From: Adenanthera pavonina
Lineage: Eukaryota; Streptophyta; Magnoliopsida; Fabales; Fabaceae
NCBI GenBank assembly: GCA_026686845.1
Contig: JAIVEN010000008.1
Coordinates: forward strand, 10,942,501 to 11,006,500
Direction: 5' to 3'
DNA: 64,000 nt
A model generated the notes under the pieces. The model ran no database searches. It worked only from the letters and a program-made list of their open reading frames with translations, and had not been told where the DNA came from. Made by a program: the position numbers and the translations under genes. This document shows positions 24,246-37,300 of this stretch, one piece after another (position 1 is the stretch's first letter; each line of letters begins with the position of its first letter).

Positions 24246-24596
24246 ATGCCGTCAACGAAGGCTTTTCTAGCTGGCGACATTTGTTCAAGCATCCAAACTC
24301 CTTTAATTCCTTCCCATTTAACTTCCTCCTCCTCCCTCCCCAACCTCCCTTCTTACTTCCTCTACCAACCACTCTTGGCAAATTTCTTTCAAAGAAGAGG
24401 AGGAAACGGGAATGGAATACCAGCTCAGAAAAATCGAAAACTCTCTGTTCTCGGACATTCCAAGTGCAGGAAAATGCTATGGAGCTGTGTGGGGACTTGT
24501 GTAGAGGAAGAAGAAAACGGTTTCGGTATTTTGAGTTTTCTCATAAGCTTGAGATTTAAAAGGCAGTACAATAAAAACAAACTCGAAGAACAATAA
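24246..24596 (+). CDS. Unrecognised open frame of 116 codons
   Basis: An ATG-started frame with a Ser/Thr/Leu/Pro-rich first 50 residues followed by a basic stretch (FFQRRGGNGNG, KNRKLSVLGHSKCRK) and a Lys/Arg-rich end. The N-terminus resembles an organelle transit peptide in composition only. A second frame over the same bases is also open for 92 codons, so the length may be chance in a local pyrimidine-rich, less AT-rich patch. It may be a first-exon fragment of a lost gene. No family is recognised. Confidence 0.25.
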   Translation: MPSTKAFLAGDICSSIQTPLIPSHLTSSSSLPNLPSYFLYQPLLANFFQRRGGNGNGIPAQKNRKLSVLGHSKCRKMLWSCVGTCVEEEENGFGILSFLISLRFKRQYNKNKLEEQ

Positions 24597-24791
24597 GGAT
24601 ATATTGTAAAGTTCTCGCCTTTATAACTATAGCTGCATGCGTAGATAGAACAATGGCGTTAACTTGTGAGCTACATGACAGGGCATCATCCTTTTCTTTT
24701 CCATGTGCTCAGCCTTAATTTCGCGTTATGCAATAAGAATTAACTTTACACTGGCACATTATAAAATAAAGAAATACACACCCACACAGAC

Positions 24792-24918
24792 AGTTATGGA
24801 GGTTAATTTTAAATTTTAAAGTGTTAGGGAGGCTAGTTGTGACTAACTCACACACACAGAGTTATGGAGGTTAATTTTAAATTTTAAAGTGTTAGGGAGG
24901 CTAGTTGTGACTAACTCA
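24792..24918. repeat. 68-bp tandem duplication
   Basis: Two nearly identical head-to-tail units start at 24792 and 24860 (AGTTATGGAGGTTAATTTTA... to GACTAACTCA), joined by a CA-rich stretch. It is recent by its identity and non-coding. Confidence 0.92.
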
Positions 24919-24961
24919 AAGTTAAGGGGTTTATATATTTTACCCTTTATTTAGTTAAACA

Positions 24962-25405
24962 CAAGGTATTAAAAATCGGATTGGTTATTGAACTGGATGA
25001 GGTAATGGTTCAAGGTTCAGTGGTCGGACTGGAGTCAGACCAGTTGTGAATAAATTAATATATTTTTAATAATATAGTCAATTGATATTCTATTTTCATA
25101 TTATTTGTTAAGTAAATTTATCATTATTAATCATTATGTATCATAATAATACTTATAACATATTATAATATAGAAAGAAAAAAATTTATACTAAAAATAA
25201 TACAACTTAGTATTAAAAATAATATTATTTTATTTTAAAAAAATATTTTAAAAAATTAAAAAAAAAGTTGGGACCAGTTCAACTCAGTTTTTAATTAGTT
25301 TTTGACCAGTTCAACCGGTTCGTACTGATTCTGAAATCTCCTGATTCCCATTTGTGACCGAACCGGACCCGGTCTGGTCTGGTCCGGCTTTTAAAAAAAG
25401 AATTG
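24962..25405. mobile_element. hAT-like MITE, copy 2 of a family
   Basis: Ends CAAGGTATTAAAAATCGG and CCGGCTTTTAAAAAAAGAATTG are inverted relatives. The AT-rich core shares TTTGTTAAGTAAATTTATC and the AAATAATATTATTTTATTTT region with 21434-21950. The ends are rich in CCGGACC and GACCAG words, as in 52822-53634. No coding capacity is seen. Confidence 0.6.
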
Positions 25406-27130
25406 TATAAATGCTTATCATTTCAGTAGTTCCTTCTTCTAAGTGGTTGCAAATTAATTCTAGACATTCCACAAATTTCCAATACTACCATCATATACAT
25501 ATTCAAAATCTACAAAACACCAAAACAAGTAAATCCAAGTTGCAAATATAATAATATAGGAAATTTGCAAAATGCACACATTCCATGTGTTTTCAGGCCT
25601 ATATAATATCTTTCAACAATTTGCCTCAGATATGTGAGAGCATGCTCTAAAAAAAATATAAAGCCTAATTCATGGAAGCCTTTTCTATTTTAAAATAGAA
25701 ATTGATTAAAGTTAGTTGAAAATCTTAACATTTTTCAAAATTATCATAACTTTTTAAAATTATCATAATTAAATTATAATCTCATATTAATTGGATCTTT
25801 TTTAATTTTTTCCCGCCATAATTATTTTTATTATTTCTAATAGAGGTGAAAATGAAAACAAATATTAAACGCATTATAGAATTTATAAAATAACTTAAAA
25901 AACAATAAGTTTTATATTTTAAAATGGAGTGAGTATAATAAAGATGGAAATCTCACCGCATCTACAGTATCTAAAATTATATTTTGTTTGGTTTACTTTT
26001 TTTTATAAAAGATCATTTAAAATAATCACAGTTTATGAAAATGAAATTTAGATAAAAATAAATAAACTTACTACAAATTTATTTAGATAATTTTAAAAAA
26101 AATAATAATTAAAAATCATAATTTAATTTAACGCAAATCAAACAGCAGCGAATAATATGTACAGATATACAGGGACACGTTATCACCCGTATGAAAATTG
26201 ACAAATGCTTCGTACATTGGTCTCGTCATCCCGTCCTCGTCGTCATCATCGTCGTTTTCTATCTCTACCTATCTCATTGATTTACATTTCAGTTCAAAAG
26301 TCTTCGTCTGGACTCTCTTCAATTCAGAATTATTTGAATTCCAATTTGAAATCTGGAATACCACGTAACCTCACAGAATAACGGGCTTGGATGACTTGAC
26401 ATAAAATATTCAGATTGAAACTATAAAAATAATACATTGACAATCAGCTATGATTTGAAGTTTAGGATTCAATCGAAAGAAATGACCATTAATAAAATTA
26501 AGGACGAATTTAGGGGTGCCCCCCACCCCAGTCTCCCACCAAAAAATTTGATTGGGTGTTAGCTTATAGGTTCATAATTGGTTAAAGCCTGGGTATTACT
26601 AAAAACCAAAAACAAAAAAAAAAGAAAAATATCTTCCACTATAACCCCCCACGTCCTATATCAACGTGCATGAGTATATAAATTTGTTGAAGGAAATTAA
26701 TTATGTATCTTTCATATGGGAATGGGATAGTAATAGGTTATGGGTTTATATTTTATATAATAATATAAATATAATATAATTGAAATTTTTAAATGTTATA
26801 TAATAATATTTTTAAATGATATTTTTGTTTAATTTGTTTTTAGATTATTTTTATTTCCCCTTTCATTAACTATGTTATTTTTATTTATCCAGCATTTGAT
26901 TACTACTCAAAATGCTCTTTTTTTTTTATGTTAACAATTGTGTTATTTTTTATTATGTTGTGAATTTGATTACTTAATTAGGTACAATTTTTTGTATTTT
27001 TATGTTGATAAATTTTGGCATTATTATGATAATATAGGAGAAATTTTTTTTACTTTAAGTTTAGAGCTATTGATAATTTATTTTTTGAAAGGGAAGCTTC
27101 TCAAACTAATGAAGTTAGTGAATAAGCTCA
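25406..27130. other. AT-rich intergenic region with an SCPL-intron-like segment
   Basis: No gene recognised. At 26370-26450 about 50 bases (CAGAATAACGGGCTTGGATG, then TTGACATAAAATATTCA) match 6888-6935, inside intron 1 of the carboxypeptidase-like pseudogene, in the same orientation. The remainder is AT-rich, with a C-rich patch near 26520. Confidence 0.5.
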
Positions 27131-27318
27131 TTCTAATTTAGCATCATCTGAGTTGATCAATAATGACAAATTCAAATTAAAGTGTCAACTGTGGACAAGG
27201 ATGAAATTAATATTGTAACAAACTGTATTTTAATTTAGGAATATCCTATTCAAGCACATGATAAGGTTCGTCATACTTATTTAAATTTTTTTCCCTCAAT
27301 ATTTATCCTTAATATATC
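27131..27318 (+). pseudogene. Possible hAT-type (TTF zinc-finger) transposase remnant
   Basis: One frame contains EYPIQAHDKVRHTYLN after an in-frame stop. This resembles the short block that precedes the TTF zinc finger in plant hAT/ZMYM-like proteins (a charged turn followed by RRAYL). The large gypsy element is inserted immediately downstream. Only this block is visible, so the identification is weak. Confidence 0.22.
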
Positions 27319-30300
27319 TGTAACACCTTACTCTAATACACCTTCTATCTTGACCCAAATTCTCTAAAAACCATTCAAACACAACCCAAACAACTCAAAT
27401 GTATTTTCCAAAACATCAGAGCAGCGGAAAACGCCACAAAACATCTCGAGAAACACCAGAACAGTTGGAATAGTATGCAGGGCCGTGGCCGCTACAGTAA
27501 TACCACAACTCTGGAGCTCTCGAACTCATTGGCACTGCGGTGCCCCCTGCTGATGCAAAATTAGCAAAGTTCAACTTCTGAGGTGAACTTCCGATGCACA
27601 TAACTTTATATTCTCATCTCTGATTGACCTGATTTCAACTCCTACAAGTCAATCTTGTCCCATTATATCCATAAACACTAATTTCATCTCAATCCATCTC
27701 TGTATGGAGATTTTGAACATCCGACACCGTTTTGACCATTTTTCAACCAAAACTCACCACTTACAATTCCTATTCGCCACCAAAGGTACACAGGTCCTAA
27801 TCCACTTAACCAACTTGTCCAAAGGGAATTTATCTCAAAGAAATCACTCCTCTGATATTGACCCCCTTGAACTTTAAATTGACATATTAGATTACTTGCC
27901 CCAAAACATACCAAAGCCCAATTCCTCCTTTGGACTCACAAATGCTACCATACAGACTCAACAACACTCCGTACCATGCATGCATCATAAGACATCACAT
28001 CCAACACCATGCCACATCAATATCATAACATTAACATACATACACATCTGAATATCATTATAATTATCCAACTCTTCATATCTATTACAACACACTATCC
28101 TACTTAGCATAACATACATAGACATTCCACACACACACTACATAGACTTAGTATTCCTACATCCGGTATGCTACTCCCTTACCTTCTCTGGACTAGTGCC
28201 AGAACCTTTACTTGAAATGTTAGTTCATAGGAAAGGGGATGTGAGATAATGTCTCAGTAATCGGGAACAATCATACATAATATATATACTGATCCACACA
28301 ATCGTGCACATGGTGCAAAGAAATACTAATGAATGATATGCATGTTCTCCCTTATACATGGTTAGAACCGCGAGCTGTCGTTATCACAAGATATTCCAAT
28401 AGATGATTCCTTTCCAACAATAGGTGAAAACTAATTTCAGGACATCATCAAACTCACATTACCCTAATGCAACCCCACCAATGGTTACACTAGATGTCAC
28501 ACCTTAACCTTAGGAACCATTTACTATTCATTATTAGTAATTTAGGTTCCAATTAGATGTATTTGGAAGCAAATTTGAGCCAAATTCAAAAATTTCAAAA
28601 ATTTACCAAAAGTCACTATTCATTTGGTAAATATAAAAATTTGGCTAAACTTTGAAAATTCATAACTAATTCTAGAAAAATTTTTTAAGGGTGGTTCAAA
28701 TTGCTAAATTCATCTCTTAAAATACTCTATAAGGGAAAAATATTAATTTGAAATTTTATTAGGCAGATTGCTACAGTAAATTTCGTGAATTTACTTGCAA
28801 TTTTACCCTAATTTTTCCAAATTTCATTCCCTAAAATTTCACAATATCATACTTTCAATGGTTGTCACATAACACATATAAAATTGATCCAAAACATACT
28901 TTTATTCATCATCTAGGAGTCACACATAATTTACATAATTGTGACATAAAATGTCATTATACTTGATATTACATAAGCATCCAAAATACCCTTCCTATTT
29001 CTAAACATTTCTTCATGGATCCTCCTTTATCTCCTTGCCTTTCACATGATTTGAACCTAATCATGGTTAGATATTTGGTGGGGTGAGATTTAAGAAAATC
29101 CCAATAACATCATAATCACATTCTTAGCATAATATTTAAAAATAATTGCAAGAAACATGATTTCATTTTGGCATGGTAACATTTAGGATCAAAAGGCATC
29201 TTTTAGCATGTTCATCATGTTCTTCACATGTTCATGCTTGTTCATGCAAAATTCATAGCACATTCATCATTCTTTCACCATTTTGATCCATCATCATCAT
29301 ATTCATATCATAAACATGTTTTCTACCTACCAATCATAGAAATACAAGATCTAAACAACCATTTAGAAATAAAATGCAAGAAAGGGAAAATATGTTACCT
29401 TAAACTTGCAAATTTTCCTTTCCTCTTCTCCTCCTTCTCTCTATAACTCACTCTCTCACTAATATATGGTGGATTTTCGTTTTTGGGTGTGAATAATGGA
29501 GGGGAGGAAGAGCCTATTTATAGAAAACAAGAAGCAATTCCATCCATTTGATTAACTTTTGATCCAAGGGCCAAAATTGCACTACATCATCTCTTTTCTC
29601 CACTATACACCTAATTTCTTTACATAATTGTTATCTAATTAGTTTTCCCTCTCTTGTCATTAATTTGGATGCCACTTTTATCTCCAAATAAGGTAATTAT
29701 TGCATCATTATGCTTACATAAGCTTACTTCATCCAAACTTCCAATTTTGACACCTAATCTTTGAAATAGTATCATGCATGGTGGTTAACTCTTCTCCATT
29801 CCTTTTGCACGAAATTTTGAGTCCATATTCAGCCCAAGATAGTGCCTTTAATTATTTGGGCTTAAACCATTTAATTCTAGGCCGAATTTCAACATATACC
29901 GGGTTTTCGGGCTCTAACTATGTAAATTTTGTCTGGTAAAATTTTTCATGCATAAATATATTTAAAATATGAATTTCAAACTCATTATGACCTTAATTAA
30001 TCATTTCTAAGCCCATATAATTTATTTTAGAAGATATTTTATCTTATTGGGCTCTAACCGAAAACACTGATAAAATTAGTCCTGATTAGTTTTTCCTGTA
30101 ACTTCTCTGCATAGAGGATTATTATAAACCTTCTAATATTATTTGGGACTTATTCTTGATTATTTCATAGTCTACTAGGTCATCTATAATTTAATTAGTC
30201 TGAAAATCGGGTGAGTTGGGCTTGTTGGGCCCTTTATCTTTTCTTGACCTAGTTTGAACTATTCCTGTCAATAATACTTCTAGCTTTCCAAAAATCATCC

Positions 30301-32038
30301 CTAGCCTATTAGGTTTTTCTACATCTTTATTGGGCCTCCATGAATAGTACTTTTGGCACATTAAGAAACCAGTGTAGTCTTACTGGGCCCGGACTCTGAT
30401 TTTGGCCCAATATCCATTAGACCGATTCTATGGCTATTTAAACCTTATAGAAAAATCCAGTATCTCTTTTTATACCCTAATATATCTGAGTTTCCTAATC
30501 CAGACCTATTTTCTAATTCTTATTAATTTACAGATTATGGAACTTCGGATCAATTTTCTGCCCAATATATCTATTTTCTGGTTTTGCTTATGAGAGTATA
30601 ATTTCTTACGATAATTTTCTTGAATCATCTCCTATAATCAGTCTTAGCAAATACTGGATAGATAATTTGTTTGAGGAAATGACATCTATGTCCCCTTTTT
30701 TGTCTTTTTGCTAATAATTAATATTTTCAATTATGCCATCCAACTTTCTTTGCAATTTGGTCTCTGATCATTCTTTGCAATTTAGTCCCTAATTTGATTT
30801 TCATAAGATATTTAAGCTCTTTTAATTCTAATTATGCAATAATTCTCTAAACTAGAATTCAAACAAAATCATAGAAATTTAGATGTTACACTAGAGCTCA
30901 GACTGTGGCTCTCCTTCCTTTGGACCACTGCGAATTGGTGGTCATTAAGGGAAGGTGCATCCCCAAATCGACTACCTCCTAGCTCACCAATGGAAAGGAT
31001 TTAGTGACGAGGATGTTTCATCATATCATCTTATCTATTGTCACCTAGCTCTCCCAAAGAGAGGATTTAGCGATAGGAATCTTTATTATATCATCATCTC
31101 ATATCATATCATTATCATCATCTCATCATCAATCTATCACTATGCAATTATGGTGATGATGGCAATGTCATGCCAACATGCCTCAAACACACATATATAT
31201 CATCATCACAAACATCATATGGACATGCTAGCATGCAATGGTATGGGGATGCTACACATCATACATACACAACTTATACAGTCATCATATATCAACTAGC
31301 TGCATGCAGACCCCGATATATAGAAAACCATTCACATATACAAGCAATATAATGGTATGAAAAGGAACATGCATATATACATATACATACTATCATATCT
31401 CACTATACAATACAAACCATACAGATAATACAAACACCCGGTTACCTCAATTGTCGCTACCACAAGCACACAAGTTCCACAAGCTTTCTTAAATGCCAAT
31501 CCCACGACTTAACTTCTCTGATCAACCAAACAACCTTTACGATATCATAAAATCCTCAATTAACATACAATCCAAATATCCAAATTTCATAATTTCACCA
31601 TTTAGGCTTAACTCAAGGTTCCAACCCCACTTTCATGCATCATTTAACTCCTAGAGGCCATTCAAACTCTACTCAACTACACATATCTTGGATTCCATAC
31701 TCCCTCTAACAATTACAACCTAGGGTTAAGCTTACCTCATGCCTACTTCTTTCAAAACTCACACCCAAGGATCACAACCACTAAATCACACTTCCTTAAC
31801 CCTATTTCATCGATTTCAATTGGCCAGTTTTGGGCAAAAACCAAAAATTCCAACATATACCAGAAAGATCCCAACTTAAAACTGAAGAAAATGGTGAGAG
31901 AGAATTAGAGATCACTTACCAACCAAGATCCAAGTTTCAAGAGGAAAAAATTACTCCCAAAGGTCGAATTACATGAGCCCTAGTAGAGATTCTTTTTTCT
32001 CCCTCCGTTTCTTTCTCGTCTATTCATCCGAAATGTTG
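27319..32038 (-). repeat. 3' LTR of element 1, interrupted and truncated
   Basis: Collinear with the other LTR from TGTAACACCTTACTC onward, but interrupted at 28494 by a solo LTR and resumed at 30896. Its inner end is lost: near 32038 the sequence passes at GAAATGTT from LTR into integrase coding sequence, so the last few hundred bases of the LTR and the end of pol are deleted. It includes CAT/ATC-rich tracts and a tandem block around 30975-31090. Open frames inside (such as 30955-31299) are not genes. Confidence 0.85.
28495..30890 (-). mobile_element. Solo LTR (2396 bp) of the element-2 family
   Basis: Starts TGTCACACC, ends AGATGTTACA and is flanked by the perfect TSD CTAGA (28490-28494 and 30891-30895). 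The unfilled site is preserved in the other LTR of element 1 (ACTAGAGC near 41533). It matches 42782-45074 in reverse orientation. No primer site or coding sequence is present, so it is a solo LTR left by recombination between the two LTRs of a complete insertion. Confidence 0.93.
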
Positions 32039-32039
32039 A

Positions 32040-33200
32040 GAGGTTTGATCCACAATATCTGGGCCAAATAGACTCCTCTCTCCATGTTCAGCCTAACACA
32101 ATGGTGATCTACACTTTCTACCATACAAAGCTTCATATGGAGCCATTTGCAAACTCAAGTGATAATTGTTATTGTAGGCGAATTCAACAAGGGCAGATAT
32201 TGATCCTTATTACCTTTGTTCTCCAGAACACAAACTTGTAGCATGTTTTCCAGAGTTTGAATTGTCCTTTCAGTCTGTCCATCAGATTGAGGGTGATAAG
32301 TAGTACTGAAATTCATCTTTGTCCCCATGACCTTCTAAAGAGATTTCCAAAACCTGGATATAAACCTAGAATTTCTGTTCGAATATTCATCGGGACTCCA
32401 TGCAGCCTCACAATCTCTTTCACATACAACTGTGCCAACTTCTCCATCATAATAGTCTCCCGAATTGGAAGAAAATGGGTCGACTTCATCAATCTATCCA
32501 CAATTACCCATATTGCATTGTGCCCTGAAGAGATTCTCGGTAATCCCATCACGAAATCCATGGAGATGTTATCCTATTTCCACTCAGGGATCTCCAGAGG
32601 TTGCAACGTACCCGCTAGCAATTGGTGTTTAATCTTCACCTTCTGACAGATTGGACATCTTGCTACATATTCTACGATGCCATTTTTCATGCCTGGTCAC
32701 CAGTACCCTTGCTTCAAATCTTGGTACATCTTAGTAGTACCTGGGTGAATAGTATACCTACTCTTATGAGTTTCCTCCAAAATGATATCTCGCAACTCTG
32801 CAACATTCGGCATACAAATCCAACCATGGTACCGGATAATACCATCCTCCAGTATTTCAAAATCTTGAGTTTCCACCATTTCAATTTGTTCCCGAATGCC
32901 CAAAAGATAGTTATCCTCCAACTGAGCATAGCAAACGTTCCTCAATAAATAGCATGATACATTGACAGATCCCAATACTAGTACTCCAGGATAAATATTA
33001 ATCGATAACTTCATATCTCTCAGGCTTTCTAGCAATTGTTGTTCCCTTATCATCATGGTGGCTATGTGGATCAACTTTCGACTCAATGCATCTGCTGCAA
33101 CGTTGGCTTTCCCAGGATGATACTTCAAAGTAAATTCATAGTCTACCAAGAATTCTACCCAATGCCTTTGCCTCATATTTAATTCTTTTTGATCAAACAA
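32040..33200 (-). pseudogene. Element 1 integrase remnant
   Basis: Reading leftward: the RNase H tail (LKYHPGKANVAADALSRK), then the zinc-binding part of integrase (HPGTTKMYQDLKQGYW, CPICQKVK), the catalytic core (MDFVMGLPRI, IWVIVDRLMKSTHFLP) and the late-core signature TYHPQSDGQTERTIQTLENM near 32290. It stops shortly after a decayed APYEALYGRKC-like block and joins the 3' LTR. No chromodomain remains. Several stops and frameshifts are present. Integrase would insert the cDNA into nuclear DNA. Confidence 0.85.
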
Positions 33201-34398
33201 TTACTTTAGACTCTTGTGATTACTGAATACCTCAAATTGAGTGTCATAGAGATAATGCCTCTATAATTTCAAGAGCAAACACTACAGCCGCTAGCTCAAG
33301 GTCGTGAGTAGTATAATTCTCTTTATGGGGCTTCAACTACCTTGAAGCATATGCCACAACTGTTCCCTATTGCATTAATACACACCCTAGACCCTTCTTA
33401 GAGGCGTCCGTGTAAACTATGAATGACTCAAATGGGTTAGGGATGATCAGTACTAGGGTGGATGTTAGACGAACCTTCAGCTCTTGGAATGTTCTCTCAC
33501 ACATGCCATCCCAAGTGAAAGATCGATCCTTACGGGTGAGTCTAGTCAATGGCATAATAAGCTAAGAGAATCCTTTAATGAACCTTCGATAGTGATCAGT
33601 CAATCCCAAAAGGCTGTGAATTTCGGTCATTGATTGCAGTCTATCCTAATTTAACACCACTTCTACTTTACTAGGGTCCACCACTACACCTTCTACAGAA
33701 ATCACATGACCTAGAAATTTCACCTCATGTAGCCAAAACTCACATTTACTAACCTTGGCATACAATTGGTGTTTCCGCAACACTTGCAATACAATTTAAA
33801 GATGAAGTGCATGCTCTTTCTCACTCTTGGAGTATATCAGAATGTCATCAATAAATACCACCACAAATTTATCCACATACGGCCGAAAGACCCTATTCAT
33901 ATAATCCATGAAGATTGCCAGGGCATTGGTCAACCCGAATAGCATCACAAGAAACTCATAATGTCCATTTCTAGTTCAAAAAGCCGTTTAAAACACATCT
34001 TCAGCAGGCACTCATAATTGATAGTATCCTAACATCAAATCAATTTTAGAGAAAATTAAAGCACCCGCCAACTAATCAATCAAGTCTTCAATCCGTGGTA
34101 AAGGATATTTATTCTTAATTGTCATTCGGTTCAGTTGCCTGTAATCAATAAACAATAGGAGGCTACCATCCTTCTTCTTGAAAATAACACTGGAGCTCTC
34201 CAAGGCGAGACACTTGGTTTGATGAAACCCCTTTGTAACAAATCTTCAATTTGCTTCTTAAGTTCTTTCAACTTAGACGGTGTCATTCGATATGGAGCCT
34301 TAGAAATAAGACTTGTCCCGGGCACCAAATCAATGGAAAACTCCAGCTCTCTTGGTGGTGGCAAACTGGGAATCTCCTATGGAAACACATCAAGATAT
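33201..34398 (-). pseudogene. Element 1 reverse transcriptase and RNase H remnant
   Basis: Begins at the 4-kb insertion with EYLDVFP, then LPPPRELEFSIDLVPGT, SKAPYRMTPSKLKELKKQI, GFIKPSVSPW and, further left, the active-site block FVVVFIDDILIYSKS (YXDD-type, near 33850). RNase H begins around 33560 (VYTDASKKGLGCVLMQ). Frameshifts follow PVLFSRR, and multiple stops occur. These domains copy element RNA into cDNA in the particle; here they are non-functional. Confidence 0.85.
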
Positions 34399-37300
34399 TG
34401 TCACACCTGGAAATGTGACGCAAATGACGCGGGAAATAAAGAAAAAGGAAGAATTAGCCTGCACAATGGACATCGATTTTGGAGGAGTCACCACCAAAAT
34501 TTGAAGGAAAATTTTGGAAAATCAAATAAAAAGGGAAATGATGGTCTACAAATCAGAGATGGGTTCGGGAGTATGATTGTGAGTGGAGAAGGTGTTAGGC
34601 ACCTTCACAACACCCGTTCCTAAGAACAGTTACCTTAAGTTGATCATGCAATTTTTATAACTTTTAAAAATTATTTTGATTGCCCTTTAATCATTTACAT
34701 GTAAAAATGAATATAAAAAATAAATAAATAAAATAAGATGAGAATATGAGGAGTTGGGAAAAATAAAATAAGAGAAAAATATTATTTATTTACAAGAGCG
34801 AATTTGACCCAGAATCAAAGTCTAGGCCTATGTACCCTGTGATAGGGATCAGAGTTAACGTAGTTCGGTGTATAAATGCGTATCACTGGGTTAATATTTT
34901 TTGTTATGTATATTTTTTGAAAAGATAAATTTATAAAAATAATTTATCTTTTCACAAAGAAAAAAGTTTTTAAAATTGATTGATGTGTTTTAATTTGTAA
35001 AAGATGGATTAATCTAATTATCTTCTCTTACCACTCATTTTTCATTTTTTTAAAAAATATCAACTCCTAAAAAGAAATATGTGCTTTTCCTCAATTTAAA
35101 ATATTAAAGTTATACGTGATTTGAGTATTTTATTTTTAATTTGAAAGGAAAAATTTGAAGACAATTTTATTTTTATAAAAGAAAATCAACTAGTTTATGT
35201 GGTGACTTTATCACTCACAATCCACTGATTGGTACCCTAATACCCACAATGAGACCACTCGAGGAAAAAGGTATAAAAAATGCTTAAAAGATAAAATTTG
35301 GGAAAATAAATTGGTTTTGCATAAATCACTTTTATTTTCTTATTTCATTATAAAAATAAATACGACCGTGGTAACACATTTTTGTTTTAAAAAGAAAAAG
35401 CAATAAAAGAAATTTACAATATGACTATTATATATATATATATATTATTTCTTTTCTTAAAAAATCAACCGGGATATGTAGTGACTTTATCACTCACAGC
35501 TCACTAATTGACACCTAAATGCTCACGGTGTTATCATTTAGAATATAAAGGCAAAGAAAAAAAATCAAATAGAATATGTGGTGACTTTATCATTCACAGC
35601 TCGCTAATTGGCACATGAATGCTTACGGTGTTAACACTTGGAATACAAAGGCAAAGAAAAGAAATTGAGAGCTCTTACCTATATTTTCATTATTTATTTT
35701 ACTTTAAATAAAAAGAGAATTAATTTATATTTATTCTACTTTTAATAAGCAAGAAAATTAATATCATTTTATTTTTAATAAAAAAAGTTTATATAACCAT
35801 TAGAACCCACAAATATTTGAAAATCAAGACACACCCAATATAAGTACCATGGTAATTCCTCATTCATGATACAATTGATCGACACCCTATGCGCAGACGG
35901 AGATTTAGTCCATTGGAGCAAACTATAAAGAGGAAAGATTAATTAAAAGAATAAGAGATTAACCACCGATTCATACTTAACGCAACCTAAATAATTTTAA
36001 TTATCAACTCAAATATCCATTAGAGTATGCATAAGAACAAATAATCATTTTGCCCATTACTTTAGTGGACAAATGAAATGGTTGCCGTGACCCAATTTCA
36101 ATACCATGAACTGAAATTTTCTCCAGCTTCTAACCATAGATAATTCTATAAAACCATGAACAATCTTATAATCAAATTGCTTGGCAACAAATATGAACAC
36201 TAACACATGCAAGATCACATGTATGGGACTTGAAATTAAGAGAGAACCCAAAGAATTCACATGTTAGACCCATTCTCAAGTCCTTAAATATATCCTCCAC
36301 AATTTGTAGCCAAGGGATTAACAAGGACTTTGCTAGGGGGAATCTAAAAGAAAAAAGCCGTAACCATAATGATTTGCAACGTAATTTGCAGAACAGCACC
36401 TAAAAAATTTTTTTTTAGAAAAATCAATTTGTAATTGATATATTCACAGAGGATCATCGTCTCATACAGAAGAGAAGATTGATTTTCTAAGTATTTATAA
36501 AGATCCCAAAATCTCCCATAGATAAACAAAGTTTTTTTTTTTTACCACACATACTTTTTTGTCTCTCGTATATATATATTTATTGCAACACACACTCTTT
36601 TTTTTTTCGTACGTATATATATATATTTAAAAAAAAAAGCATATACTCTCTCTGCCACGATATCCAACAAAACAAGATCAAAACACGACATGCATCAGGT
36701 TGCATGAATACCCCATCCTATTAAACCAACAAACAATATATCCCTTAAGAAATTTGTTGCCTCAACCTTCGTATCTTTGCCGCATTGCAAAACCAGAATT
36801 TCAAATGACCCAATTGTAATATGAATTTCAGAGTTGACAAGACATAAGATAAAACAGATTGTTAAGGTTGAAAGTCTAGTCTTAGAAAAACAGGAAAACG
36901 GTGCCTTCAATAGGAGCTAACTTAGCTTGTTGACTCTCTAAACCTATACCCAAGACAGCACCCTCATATCGTTATCACCAAGCAAAGAAAGCATGTAACG
37001 TCACAACAACCACTTATTCTACTCTAATCATTCTATACGAACTAATTTGATGTGAAAGCACCCAATAGACTCTAAACAAAGTCCTCAGCCAAACCAACAA
37101 AGCTGATATAAATTTCATTATGCAACTCTTGCAACCTTATATATGCAACTCTATCAAGTGACTACCATCAAAATGAGATATATCATGGTATTAATCCAGA
37201 TTTCACGACAAAAAGCATGAACACATTATAGAGAGTTAGAAGGGTTGCAGAGGGCAGTTCGAACCTACAGCAGTAAAATGGAAACAAGACCCTTTCTTTT

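Noticed and set aside
30955..31352. Open frames rich in His/Ile/Tyr, repeated at 41541-42118 and mirrored at 56028-56384
   Set aside because: They are translations of CAT/ATC-rich LTR sequence and occur in each LTR copy.
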